From Actinobacillus delphinicola (lineage in GTDB: Bacteria > Pseudomonadota > Gammaproteobacteria > Enterobacterales > Pasteurellaceae), in contig NZ_LR134510.1 in assembly GCF_900638385.1 (NCBI RefSeq), positions 1,550,001-1,614,000 of the forward strand: a stretch of DNA of 64,000 bases, read 5' to 3'. This document shows positions 1 through 8,953 of this stretch, piece by piece. Position numbers and translations under genes: made by a program. Within the stretch, counting starts at the first letter, position 1. Each line of letters starts with the position of its first letter. The notes beneath the pieces are model-generated. The model was not told the origin of the DNA, did not search any database, and worked only from the letters and a program-made list of their open reading frames with translations.

Positions 1-1
1 T

Positions 2-628
2 TTTGGTAAACAATTTAATCGGATTACATTAGGTGTTAGTCCTTTTGTTACTCAAAGTTTTTACGGAGGAGGAACCGATGGTGCTGGGCATTTAAGACGT
101 GAATATTACGGAGTGGGAACAAACTTTTTCACACACTTTTATGCTAGTTCACATATTAGAATTTCGCCTTTTATAAGATTATCCCAACGCCATTATCAGA
201 ATGATATTTTGAAAGCAAATATTACAAGTTACGGCGTAAATATGGCTTATTTTTTACCTAAATTTAGATTTGAATTAGGTGGAGATTATCGTTCTTTTAT
301 GGCTCATCAGGGTTACGATAGTTATCGTCAGTGGAATCTTTATTCTGGAATAGAAGGAGAAATATTGAAATTAGGGCAGGCAATTCGTTTTGATTATAGT
401 AAACGTTTTTATCAAGCTCCAATTGATCCACAAAGTTTTATTTCTTTCTTTACTAAGCGTCGAATAGATAGGGAATGGAAGGTTGATTATTCTATTTGGT
501 ATCAACCATGGCAATTTAAAGGATTTCAACCTCGGTTAACCTTCCAGTATAAAAAGTTTAGAAGTACAAATGTTTTTAAAAATCACGTCAAAAAACAAGT
601 TGTGATACAAATTAATAAAACATTTTAG
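2..628 (+). CDS. Slam-type surface lipoprotein translocator, 3'-terminal part
   Basis: The reading frame is open from the first bases of the window, so the gene begins upstream and only about 208 C-terminal residues are visible. The visible part is all outer-membrane beta-barrel in character: alternating aromatic and polar strands, a KRRIDREW segment, then GFQPRLTFQYKKF and a terminal strand ending in Phe (QINKTF), as outer-membrane barrels do. This pattern matches the C-terminal barrel of surface lipoprotein assembly modulators (Slam, DUF560), which move lipoproteins across the outer membrane; the N-terminal TPR half would lie off-window. The next gene, 40 bases downstream on the same strand, encodes a lipoprotein of the kind Slam exports, which supports the call. 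An internal GTG at 113 is not the start. Family identity is inferred from the tail and the neighbour. Confidence 0.72.
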   Translation, partial: FGKQFNRITLGVSPFVTQSFYGGGTDGAGHLRREYYGVGTNFFTHFYASSHIRISPFIRLSQRHYQNDILKANITSYGVNMAYFLPKFRFELGGDYRSFMAHQGYDSYRQWNLYSGIEGEILKLGQAIRFDYSKRFYQAPIDPQSFISFFTKRRIDREWKVDYSIWYQPWQFKGFQPRLTFQYKKFRSTNVFKNHVKKQVVIQINKTF

Positions 629-668
629 ATCATTTTTATTTTATTAAATCAGTTAGGAGCGTATTTAT

Positions 669-1670
669 ATGCAAAAGAAAATTTTATCATTAGGTTTAAT
701 AAGCCTTTTAACCGCATGTGGTTCAGGTGGTGGAAGTTCAGGTCATGATAAAGATCATCAGAGCCAGTCCAAACAAAATTTAACATCATCTGTGACGCAT
801 AATATGAGTAAAAATCAAAATACTCAATCACAGGGAGAAACAAAAGGGAATATGCCAAATCAAAAAGTACCAATGGCACCCGAAATGACTATTCCTGCTC
901 CAATGCAGCCTAATAATCAAATGAGCAAGGAAACTTCAGCAGATAATGCGGCGCATGCAAAATTTTATACAACAGGACTAGATTCTGTAATGAAAAATGG
1001 CGATCCGTTAACATTAACAATTGATGTATATGAAGAGAACCAAAATAAAAAATATCAAGATGATCATGATTTTATCAGAAAGAAACAACCAGATATTGTT
1101 AAGTTAGAACCTGAAAATACAAAAATAGTAAAAACAACGAATACAACTGAAGGTAATTATTATTACTTTGTGCCACTAGGCAAATTTAAAACAGGATATG
1201 TTGGATATTATCAATATAACCAAAATGGTGATGGTCGTACTTTAACATCTAAATATGTACGAGCAATTAATGAAAAAAATCGTGAACGAAATGTTCCTAC
1301 AGATCTTAATGCAGAGTTTAGTAAGAAAAATGGCTTTATGTATTCGCCATTAAATAATAGTTATCAAACAGAACGCATTGTTAAATTTGGGGATATGGAG
1401 CTTTCCTTTAAAAATGGACATGCGAAAGGTAAAGTTTTAGATCCAAATATAAAGGATGATACTTTATTTAATATTAATGGTGATACGAAAAATCTAGTCT
1501 TCACAGCAACAAGTGGACAAGAAGCTTTAGGGATTAAGGCAGGAGCAAAAGGCTCAAGCGCACATGATGATTTAACCTTTGTGAAGGATGATCAGAACCA
1601 GTTGAAGTATGTCACTGGTACCGTGACTGGTGATTTTAATGGTGCTTTCGTAGTAGAAAAAACGAAATAA
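669..1670 (+). CDS. Slam-dependent surface lipoprotein, TbpB-like C-terminal barrel
   Basis: A 333-residue lipoprotein. The N-terminus has a signal peptide with lipobox LLTACGSGGG, the acylated Cys followed by a Gly/Ser spacer. Residues about 25-95 are a low-complexity tether rich in Gln, Asn, Met and Pro. The rest is a folded domain; the end (FGDMELSFKNGHAKG, then VTGTVTGDFNGAFVVEK) resembles the small eight-stranded barrel of TbpB-type and other Slam client lipoproteins. It lies 40 bases after the Slam-like gene with a good Shine-Dalgarno (TAGGAG), so the two are probably one transcript. Known Slam clients bind host iron or haem proteins or complement factors; which ligand this one binds cannot be told. 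No close homologue is recognised, so the function is inferred from architecture and context. Confidence 0.7.
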   Translation: MQKKILSLGLISLLTACGSGGGSSGHDKDHQSQSKQNLTSSVTHNMSKNQNTQSQGETKGNMPNQKVPMAPEMTIPAPMQPNNQMSKETSADNAAHAKFYTTGLDSVMKNGDPLTLTIDVYEENQNKKYQDDHDFIRKKQPDIVKLEPENTKIVKTTNTTEGNYYYFVPLGKFKTGYVGYYQYNQNGDGRTLTSKYVRAINEKNRERNVPTDLNAEFSKKNGFMYSPLNNSYQTERIVKFGDMELSFKNGHAKGKVLDPNIKDDTLFNINGDTKNLVFTATSGQEALGIKAGAKGSSAHDDLTFVKDDQNQLKYVTGTVTGDFNGAFVVEKTK

Positions 1671-1678
1671 TCCATAAA

Positions 1679-1710
1679 AATAAGGGGGAGATAAAACTTC
1701 CCCTTATTTT
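1679..1710 (+). terminator. Intrinsic terminator of the Slam-lipoprotein pair
   Basis: AATAAGGGG at 1679-1687 pairs with CCCCTTATT at 1700-1708 and is followed by a short T run. It sits nine bases after the lipoprotein stop codon. Confidence 0.75.
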
Positions 1711-1815
1711 CTGATAAAAACATTAAAATTATTTAATAAAAACCTCTGTATTATAGAAGATTTTTTATTAGAACAATGAGATTTTGTTAGAAGTAAATGT
1801 ATTAGGGAGAGGATA

Positions 1816-3735
1816 ATGAAAAAGTTTTTTTTGAATAATTCTTTAAAACGAAGAACAGCATTGGAAGTAGTTTTGTTTAGCACTATAGCAATCTATCCAA
1901 TGATAGGGCAAGCAAAGGATTCTGATTTGATTAAAAGTAATGCTCAAAACTTAAATTTGAGTGTCGGTGATGGTGCATCTACTAATGCTAGTGGTACGTA
2001 TTCTACAGCAATAGGAGAGGGGGCTAAAACTATTGGTCATTCTGCATTAGCATTAGGAACGCAAGCAACAGCCAATGGTGATAATAGTGTAATAATAGGT
2101 GCTTTAAGTTCTGTGACTAGTGCTTCTACTGTCGGTATTGGTGCTAATGTACATGTAAAGGGGACAGGAGGCACAGCCATTGGATCAAATTCAAACTCAT
2201 CTGGGGTAAGTTCTATTGCGTTAGGTTATCAAGCTAATTCTAGTGGAGATAGTGCAATATCTATTGGAGTATCAACCGAATCCAAAGGTAATGATTCTAT
2301 CGCATTAGGTGATACAGCTATCGCTAATAAAGATCGATCTATTGCTATCGGTAGTAATGCTCATACAGAAGTAATAGATGGTATCGCAATCGGTACTGAT
2401 TCAATAGTCAAACGTAAAGCTGGAACCGTAGGCTTTAATCCATACCCAGAAGATAAAGATAAAAGTAGTTCCAAGGCTTTCTATTCCACAGGCGCTGCAG
2501 TTTCAATTGGTAAAGAGGGTAAAATTCGTCAGATTACGCATGTTTCAGCAGGAACAGAGGATACTGATGCAGTGAATGTTGCACAGTTGAAATCTGTCAT
2601 ACATTTGGGGCTAAAATTTAAAGGTGATCATGGCGGTCCTGTTACCAATAAATTAGGCTCACAAGTGGATATAAAAGGTGATAATAAAAATATTACGACA
2701 GAATTAAAACAAACCCCCACTGGGACAACGATTATTAAGGTTGAATTGAATAAAGATCTTGATGTAAATAGTCTCAAGGCTAAAGATCATATCCAAGTCG
2801 GTGATGTTAAAGTAGATAATCAGGGCATAACCATTGCAAATGGTCAGATGCATGGACCATCTTTAACTAAAAATGGCTTAGATAATGCCAATAACAAAAT
2901 TACGCATGTTGCAAGTGGTTTTGATGGAAAATCATTTTCAGACATTGAGAAGATTAGCAACAGTGATAATGAGATTTTTAAAAATGCAGTAAATGTAGGT
3001 GATTTAACTCAGGCGATTAAATCTGTTAAGACTGCGATTAATCATGTAGATTTAACTAAAGGGCTAGATTTTTCTGGTAATACAGGTCACGGACAACAAA
3101 AACTTGGTTCCCATATTGCAATCCAAGGAAGTAAAGCTGATCCGAATGCCGTTTATAGTAGTGAGAATTTAACTACACAATATACTCAGCAACAAAATGG
3201 TAATGGTGTAATTGAAATTAAGATGAAAGATACGCCAACCTTTAAAGCGATTAATGTAGGGAGAGATAAAACTGGTGCGCAAACAAAAATTACCCAGCAA
3301 GGGATAACGATTCAATCCCACAAGGGACAACCAGCTGTTTCTCTAACGGCACAGGGCTTAAATAATGGTGGTAATGTAATTTCTAATGTGGCTGATGGTC
3401 AAGCGCCAATGGATGCCGTTAATCTTAGACAACTTGATGGATTGAAGAAAGAAATGCATCATATACAAGCAGGTATTGATGATAAAATTCATAAAGTTAG
3501 CAAAGAATCTCGTGCAGGAAGTGCTTCTGCAGTGGCCACTGCACTTTTACCTCAACCTTTTAGTGCAGGAAGAAGTATGGTAGGGGCATCTTTAGGGCAT
3601 TATCGTGATCAACAAGCTATTGCGATAGGTGTATCTCGTATATCAGATAATGGTAAATGGATTGTAAAAACTGCAGTGTCAAAAGATACCCAAAAGAATT
3701 TTGGTGGCGGAATGAGTTTCGGTTATCAATGGTAA
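1816..3735 (+). CDS. Trimeric autotransporter adhesin (YadA/Hia family)
   Basis: A 639-residue trimeric autotransporter adhesin that would sit in the outer membrane and bind host surfaces or matrix. A long basic signal sequence ends near QAKD (about residue 33). Residues about 50-215 form a YadA-like head made of 14-residue repeats of the S-A-I-A-I-G type (for example STAIGEGAKTIGHSALALG). A neck motif (SAGTEDTDAVNVAQL) follows near residue 245, then a stalk with two further neck-like pieces (DAVNLRQLDG near 535). The last 75 residues are the YadA anchor, from SASAVATALLPQP to the C-terminal GYQW, one strand set per subunit. The head-stalk is short for the family. It has its own start context (GGGAGAGGATA before ATG) and flanking terminators, so it is a separate unit from the Slam pair. 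Confidence 0.92.
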   Translation: MKKFFLNNSLKRRTALEVVLFSTIAIYPMIGQAKDSDLIKSNAQNLNLSVGDGASTNASGTYSTAIGEGAKTIGHSALALGTQATANGDNSVIIGALSSVTSASTVGIGANVHVKGTGGTAIGSNSNSSGVSSIALGYQANSSGDSAISIGVSTESKGNDSIALGDTAIANKDRSIAIGSNAHTEVIDGIAIGTDSIVKRKAGTVGFNPYPEDKDKSSSKAFYSTGAAVSIGKEGKIRQITHVSAGTEDTDAVNVAQLKSVIHLGLKFKGDHGGPVTNKLGSQVDIKGDNKNITTELKQTPTGTTIIKVELNKDLDVNSLKAKDHIQVGDVKVDNQGITIANGQMHGPSLTKNGLDNANNKITHVASGFDGKSFSDIEKISNSDNEIFKNAVNVGDLTQAIKSVKTAINHVDLTKGLDFSGNTGHGQQKLGSHIAIQGSKADPNAVYSSENLTTQYTQQQNGNGVIEIKMKDTPTFKAINVGRDKTGAQTKITQQGITIQSHKGQPAVSLTAQGLNNGGNVISNVADGQAPMDAVNLRQLDGLKKEMHHIQAGIDDKIHKVSKESRAGSASAVATALLPQPFSAGRSMVGASLGHYRDQQAIAIGVSRISDNGKWIVKTAVSKDTQKNFGGGMSFGYQW

Positions 3736-3767
3736 ATATTGATTAATGTAAATTTTTCCGAAAATTA

Positions 3768-3799
3768 GGGCGGCACATATAATTATGTGCCGCCCATTT
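3768..3799 (+). terminator. Intrinsic terminator between the adhesin and msrAB
   Basis: A perfect 12-bp stem, GGGCGGCACATA (3768-3779) with TATGTGCCGCCC (3784-3795), is followed by ATTTTC. The genes converge here; the GC-rich stem may serve both strands. Confidence 0.8.
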
Positions 3800-3823
3800 T
3801 CTTTGACAATATGATAAATACAA

Positions 3824-5395
3824 TTATTTTACTTTATCAATCCATTCCCCATAGCCTTCTTCTGCCATTTTATTAAGTGGAATGAATTTAAGGCTTGCTC
3901 CATTAATACAATAACGTAATCCACCTTTATCTTTTGGACCATCATTAAAAACATGTCCAAGGTGCGAATTAGCTTGGCTACTACGCACTTCAATACGATG
4001 CATATTGAAGCTGTAATCATCTTTTTCCGTCAACGCTTTGGCTTGGATTGGCTGGGTAAAGCTCGGCCACCCACAACCAGAACGGTATTTATCTGCACTA
4101 CTAAATAATGGCTCGCCACTTACAATATCTACATAAATCCCAGGCTCAAATAATTCATCATAGGCATGACTAAATGCCCGCTCTGTCGCACCTTGTTGGG
4201 TGACTCGATAAGATAAATCACTTAATTTTTCTCTAAGTTCTTGCTCACTTGGTTTTTTATAGTGTTTATCCTCTGGTATTGGCTCCAATGGAACATCAGC
4301 TTTGGAAATATCAATGTGACAATATCCATTTGGATTTTTTTGCAAATAGTCTTGATGATAATCTTCCGCTTCATAGAAATTTGTCAGCTTTTGGGTTTCG
4401 ACAGCGAGCGGAACATCAAATTTTTTCGCTTCACGCATGAGGGCAGCATCAATAATTGGGCGTTCACTAGAATTAGTATAGTAAATTCCCGTGCGATATT
4501 GTGTTCCTCTATCATTACCTTGTTTATTTAAACTAGTAGGATCGATAACACGGAAGTAATAACGTAAAATTTGATCTAATGAAATACGATTCGCATCAAA
4601 CGTAATTTTTACAGTCTCCGCAGCACCTGTTCTACCTGTAACAACTTGTTGATAGGTTGGATTTGGAATACGGCTATTCGCATATCCTGATACCGCATCA
4701 ATAACACCTGGAATACGTTCAAAATAAGCTTCTAATCCCCAGAAACAACCTCCAGCTAAGTAAATAGGTTGAGGATCAGCCATCTGATTTACTGCACTAT
4801 CGTTTGCGATTTTATTTTGATACAACGTCATTTTATTCACCTTATTTAAGTTAGCTCGTGGATCTTTTAATAATGTTTGTAATTGTGCAAGGCTAAGATT
4901 CCCTCTATGAATACGTAAAAGTTCACCACTTGGACTGAAAAGCGCATAGCTAGGATAGACAGTAATGCCCAATTGTTTTGCTAATTTACCGCCATTATCA
5001 AGAAATACAGGCAAATCAGGGTAGTCCAGTCCCTTGTACCATAGATTAAAATTTTGGAAATTTTTTTCATTCAGAAAATCAGGGGAGGCAACCGTAACAA
5101 AGTTAAGATTCTGAAGAGCCTTATTATGTTGCCAGTCCTGGCTTTCTTGTAACGTAGCTAGGCAAAGCGGGCACCAACTCGCCCAGAATTTTATTAATAA
5201 TGGCGCATTTGATTTCGGAGAATATTGAGGACTATTTTGGGCGTGGGGAAGATTAAAAACATAATTAGGGATAGAAAGAATGCGGGTATCATTGATCTGA
5301 CTTTCTTTTCCAAACCAAGCAGGCGGACCATTATCGGCAATCGCAGCAAAAGCCGATGAACAAAGCGTAGTTAATAATAAAGCTTTTAGTTTCAT
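3824..5395 (-). CDS. msrAB: Trifunctional thioredoxin-MsrA-MsrB methionine sulfoxide reductase
   Basis: Reduces both S- and R-methionine sulfoxide in envelope proteins, with its own thioredoxin-like domain supplying electrons. From the ATG at 5395 it is 523 residues with a signal peptide ending near FAAIA. Residues about 45-175 are a TlpA/thioredoxin domain with the CxxC in WASWCPLC. Residues about 205-355 are MsrA, with the catalytic GGCFWG. Residues about 385-520 are MsrB, with SGCGWPSF and the catalytic Cys in RYCINGASL. Length and order match the PilB-type protein of Neisseria and Pasteurellaceae. An upstream in-frame TTG at 5407 is rejected: the ATG has GGAG eight bases before it. It appears to be transcribed alone. 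Confidence 0.95.
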   Translation of the reverse strand: MKLKALLLTTLCSSAFAAIADNGPPAWFGKESQINDTRILSIPNYVFNLPHAQNSPQYSPKSNAPLLIKFWASWCPLCLATLQESQDWQHNKALQNLNFVTVASPDFLNEKNFQNFNLWYKGLDYPDLPVFLDNGGKLAKQLGITVYPSYALFSPSGELLRIHRGNLSLAQLQTLLKDPRANLNKVNKMTLYQNKIANDSAVNQMADPQPIYLAGGCFWGLEAYFERIPGVIDAVSGYANSRIPNPTYQQVVTGRTGAAETVKITFDANRISLDQILRYYFRVIDPTSLNKQGNDRGTQYRTGIYYTNSSERPIIDAALMREAKKFDVPLAVETQKLTNFYEAEDYHQDYLQKNPNGYCHIDISKADVPLEPIPEDKHYKKPSEQELREKLSDLSYRVTQQGATERAFSHAYDELFEPGIYVDIVSGEPLFSSADKYRSGCGWPSFTQPIQAKALTEKDDYSFNMHRIEVRSSQANSHLGHVFNDGPKDKGGLRYCINGASLKFIPLNKMAEEGYGEWIDKVK

Positions 5396-5695
5396 AAAAG
5401 ACTCCAATAAAAAGCAAAATACAATCTAAATAGTAATCATTCTAATCTATTTTTGTATAATTAATCTACGTTTAATGGGGTATTTAGTATCACTGGTTGG
5501 CTATTGCTGTAATAGTCATAATATTTTATTTAACAGATTTGGAAAGATGTTTTGGGAAAGGGTAAAGAATCACGGGGGAATTATTGTGGTTCCAAGATGA
5601 TTATCATTATTTATTCAGGAATAATCAGCTAATTTGATTATTCCTGAAGACTTAAAGGTTATTTTGGTAGAAAATGAGAAATTAATAACTACAAG
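5396..5695. other. 300-bp intergenic gap with Fur-like box and inverted repeat
   Basis: No credible coding frame. It holds the msrAB leader, a Fur-like box at 5593-5611, a weaker Fur-like sequence at about 5426-5444 (11 of 19 by my count), and a perfect 13-bp inverted repeat (5615-5627 with 5635-5647) that has no T tract on either side and so is not a typical terminator. It is also the downstream edge of the defence island, whose last gene stops at 5696. Confidence 0.5.
5593..5611 (-). promoter_or_regulatory. Fur-like operator upstream of msrAB
   Basis: Read on the minus strand this 19-mer contains ATAATGATAATCAT, identical to the core of the Fur consensus; by hand alignment 15 of 19 positions match. 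It lies about 200 bases upstream of the msrAB start, far for a simple operator, so it may control a longer leader or an unannotated transcript in the gap. Confidence 0.45.
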
Positions 5696-8600
5696 TTATG
5701 CTCCCATTTCTTTTATCCCAATAATTTGTTCAAGTTCGTCATAATTACTGATAACGCCATATTTAACTTGTTGATCGGTCGGAATGCTACTATCTGCGAG
5801 TGTATTGAAAAATATTTTAGCACTTTCGATTTTACGTTTTTCAGCATCTTTCAGGTCTTTATCGAGTGATGAACCTTTTGTTTCAGCCACAAAGTAAATA
5901 TGGCGTACTTTTTCTTGATTAAACGCAATTGCCCAATCTGGATTGTAACTACCGAAGGGAGTCGGAATCCTGAAAGTATCAGGTAATTTGGCATATACAA
6001 TCACTTCATCAACAGCGCTTTCCAAATTCTCTGCTAATTTTTTCTCAACCTTTGAGTCTGTGTTTATATATTCCCATACGTGTTTTTCAACTTTCATCGC
6101 AGTACTAGGCACTTTATTCGTTACAAATATCTCGTTTGCCAAATATCTTTTCTCAATAGGGTAGTATTGTAAATTCTGTATCAGCATACTTGCTTGTTGT
6201 TCATTAATAATCTCACTGACTTCTCTAATGAATGCTTCGGGATTATTCTTAAATTGTAAGAAAATCTGTTTAGCTATTCCTTGTAGAATACGGACGATCG
6301 TTTTTCTAGTAAGGTTTGTTCGCTCTGCAATATCACCAACCAAGTCATAAGATACATCTGTATGCGTAGAAATTTTTGGTTTCTCTGTTTGTATCGTTGT
6401 CTTTCCGAATCCTTGGTTATCAGATAATTGTTCTTTGGACAAATTATCAACTTGTTCGCCAGTTCTTACTACATAAGTTAATGTTTCAACAAAATTATTG
6501 TTACGTTTATCAGCTACTTTCTGGATAGCATCAATACTATTCGTAACTAAAATATCGCTATCGAGAGCAATTTGATAAATCGCTTTTTTATTGATTTGCG
6601 ACCATAGTGCTTGGAATTCTTTACGATCTAAATTGCGCTTATTAATCGGATTGGAAATAGTTTTATTATCATTACCGAACATATCAGCTAGTATCGTAGG
6701 ATTAAGTATCGCATCAGTAAGTTTATATATACTTTCCTCAAATGTTTGCAATGCTTCTGGAAGTGGTGCTAATTGACCATTAGCTTTATCTTCTCGATAT
6801 TGGCTAGTAATTTTATCCTCCTCATCAATATAATTATGCTTGATAAGGTATTTATAAATCTTATTCGCCATGTCACCGTTAATTATTACTTGTTTACCAT
6901 CATTATCATAAATAGTTTTACCTTTAAAATAGTCAGGTGTAGCTGTTGTCGGACGACTTGCTAATGTTTTAATAATTTCGCTTTGTAGCTCTGTTACAAA
7001 CTGTGTATAACTTTCATTAGTAACAACGGTTAAATCATTGATACTATGGACTGCTCCCTCTGCCCCAAGATAATGGCTATCCATACGATCACCGTTCTTA
7101 TTTACGGCCAATCTTAAGCCCCGGCCTACTTCTTGACGACGGGAAATAACATTATCGGAATGTTTGAGAGTACAAATAACAAAAATATTTGGATTATCCC
7201 AACCTTCACGTAATGCGGAGTGAGAAAAAATAAAACGGACATTCTTTTTGTGTTTATCTTCGTCACTATCATTTTTATCTGGGAAGGCAAGTAAACTTTC
7301 TTTATCTTTTAAGATTAAATCATAGGCATCAATATCATCAGCGACGTTCATTTTATCTTCATCTTTAACAAATTTTGCTGGTTCAACCATTCTTTTTGTT
7401 TTTTTATCAATAGAAAAATAGCCTTCGTGGGTTCGATTAACATCAATACTTTTCAGATAATTTTTATAGTCATCATCTTCAATATTTAAATCTGATTCTT
7501 CATCAAGTATCTGTTTATATTGCTCAATAAATATCTTTGCATATTCTCCATCGACAGCACTACCATTTTCATCGTATTGACGATATTTTGCTACTTCATC
7601 AATAAAGAATAGACTCAACACCTTAATTCCTTTCTTGAATAAGTCTTTTTCTTTAGCAATATGGGCTTTAATTGTTTCCCTTATCTGAATGGTACGTAAT
7701 GCCTTTTCATCCAATTGACCTTGTGCTTGACCAACATAGATAGTTTTACCATTAACAAAATGAACAGATCCATCACGGGCGTCTATTTCTGAGATAATAT
7801 ATCTATCTTTATATTGCTCAGCATCATTAGAAATAGCATATAAATCGTCTCCTTTCTCAACTTTTCTAATTTCTCGTTTAAAACCATTTTTTTGTTTGAT
7901 TTCTAATTCTAAACGAGCAACTGGTGCTGATTTTGATACTACAATATCTTGCAAATATAAATAGCTATGTGTTCCCGATAACCCTTTGGTTTCTATACCC
8001 TTTACGGTAATGCGTTTAACAAGTTTTTGATTATAAGCATCGAGGGCATCAAGGCGATAAATCAAATTATAATCGCGTTTATGCGTGGCGGAATAACGCA
8101 AAATAAATAATGGGTTAAAGTTTGATAATGCTTTTAAAGTACTGTCTCCTTGCATTTTTTGTGGCTCATCGAGAATCAGAATAGGGTTATTTCGGCTGAT
8201 AACATCAATAGGGCGACGCGATTGAAATTCATCAAGTTCTGCATAAATTTTACGTGCAGCAGTATTACCTTCTTTAATGGAATTAAATGCTTGCACATTG
8301 ATAATCATTACATTAACACCACTATCAGAACTAAAGCTTTCTAAATGATGCAATTGTTTAGAGTCATAGATGAAAAAGCGTGCTTTTTTGCCATATTCTT
8401 GTTGGAAATGATCTGCCATCATCGTAAAACTTTTATATACACCCTCACGGATAGCAATACTTGGCACCACAACAATAAATTTTGACCAACCATAGCGTTT
8501 GTTTAATTCAAACATTGTTCGGATATAACAGTATGTTTTCCCTGTTCCAGTTTCCATCTCAATGTTTAAATTCAATAAACTTCCTGTTAAATTTTTATTT

Positions 8601-8938
8601 TTCCCATTGTCATCAGTAATTAATGCACTAGAACTTGGTAATCCTTGGCGAGCTTGTACCTTTTGAATATTGTGTAAAATATCGTTTATATCAAACAACT
8701 GGGCATTTTTAAAACCAAAGCCGTCATCGTCATCGATACTTTGACCATTATAATTCGTACTCCCGCTATGTATTACACTTCCATCGTTAGATAAGAAACT
8801 AGGCTGTGCAACAGGTCTAGTTCTACCTTTATCAATGGTGTATTGCACGCCATTACTTTTAGGTTGCCCAATAAAGCAATCAGCTACGGCGTCAACGCTA
8901 TCTGTTTGATAATCGAGAGTCTTAAAATGGATTTTCAT
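5696..8938 (-). CDS. res: Type III restriction enzyme, Res subunit
   Basis: The restriction and translocation subunit of a type III system; with Mod it recognises unmethylated sites, hydrolyses ATP and cuts. 1080 residues. An SF2 helicase core has Walker A METGTGKT near residue 130, a DEAD-like LILDEPQKM near 245, a YSATH motif III, and QEVGRGLRL (motif VI) near 600. The C-terminus carries a PD-(D/E)xK nuclease: NPDW near 1000 and ETK near 1020. The start at 8938 is chosen over the ATG at 8944 because GGGAG lies nine bases upstream of the former and only three from the latter. The gene begins 15 bases after mod. No frameshift or internal stop is seen, so it looks functional. It is somewhat longer than Res proteins I know. 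Confidence 0.92.
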   Translation of the reverse strand: MKIHFKTLDYQTDSVDAVADCFIGQPKSNGVQYTIDKGRTRPVAQPSFLSNDGSVIHSGSTNYNGQSIDDDDGFGFKNAQLFDINDILHNIQKVQARQGLPSSSALITDDNGKNKNLTGSLLNLNIEMETGTGKTYCYIRTMFELNKRYGWSKFIVVVPSIAIREGVYKSFTMMADHFQQEYGKKARFFIYDSKQLHHLESFSSDSGVNVMIINVQAFNSIKEGNTAARKIYAELDEFQSRRPIDVISRNNPILILDEPQKMQGDSTLKALSNFNPLFILRYSATHKRDYNLIYRLDALDAYNQKLVKRITVKGIETKGLSGTHSYLYLQDIVVSKSAPVARLELEIKQKNGFKREIRKVEKGDDLYAISNDAEQYKDRYIISEIDARDGSVHFVNGKTIYVGQAQGQLDEKALRTIQIRETIKAHIAKEKDLFKKGIKVLSLFFIDEVAKYRQYDENGSAVDGEYAKIFIEQYKQILDEESDLNIEDDDYKNYLKSIDVNRTHEGYFSIDKKTKRMVEPAKFVKDEDKMNVADDIDAYDLILKDKESLLAFPDKNDSDEDKHKKNVRFIFSHSALREGWDNPNIFVICTLKHSDNVISRRQEVGRGLRLAVNKNGDRMDSHYLGAEGAVHSINDLTVVTNESYTQFVTELQSEIIKTLASRPTTATPDYFKGKTIYDNDGKQVIINGDMANKIYKYLIKHNYIDEEDKITSQYREDKANGQLAPLPEALQTFEESIYKLTDAILNPTILADMFGNDNKTISNPINKRNLDRKEFQALWSQINKKAIYQIALDSDILVTNSIDAIQKVADKRNNNFVETLTYVVRTGEQVDNLSKEQLSDNQGFGKTTIQTEKPKISTHTDVSYDLVGDIAERTNLTRKTIVRILQGIAKQIFLQFKNNPEAFIREVSEIINEQQASMLIQNLQYYPIEKRYLANEIFVTNKVPSTAMKVEKHVWEYINTDSKVEKKLAENLESAVDEVIVYAKLPDTFRIPTPFGSYNPDWAIAFNQEKVRHIYFVAETKGSSLDKDLKDAEKRKIESAKIFFNTLADSSIPTDQQVKYGVISNYDELEQIIGIKEMGA

Positions 8939-8953
8939 TATCATATGCTCCCA

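Noticed and set aside
4241-4531. + strand frame opposite msrAB and similar frames opposite res, mod, recN and lpxA
   Set aside because: Shadow frames: no Shine-Dalgarno, no recognisable domains, and each lies wholly within a well-supported gene on the other strand.
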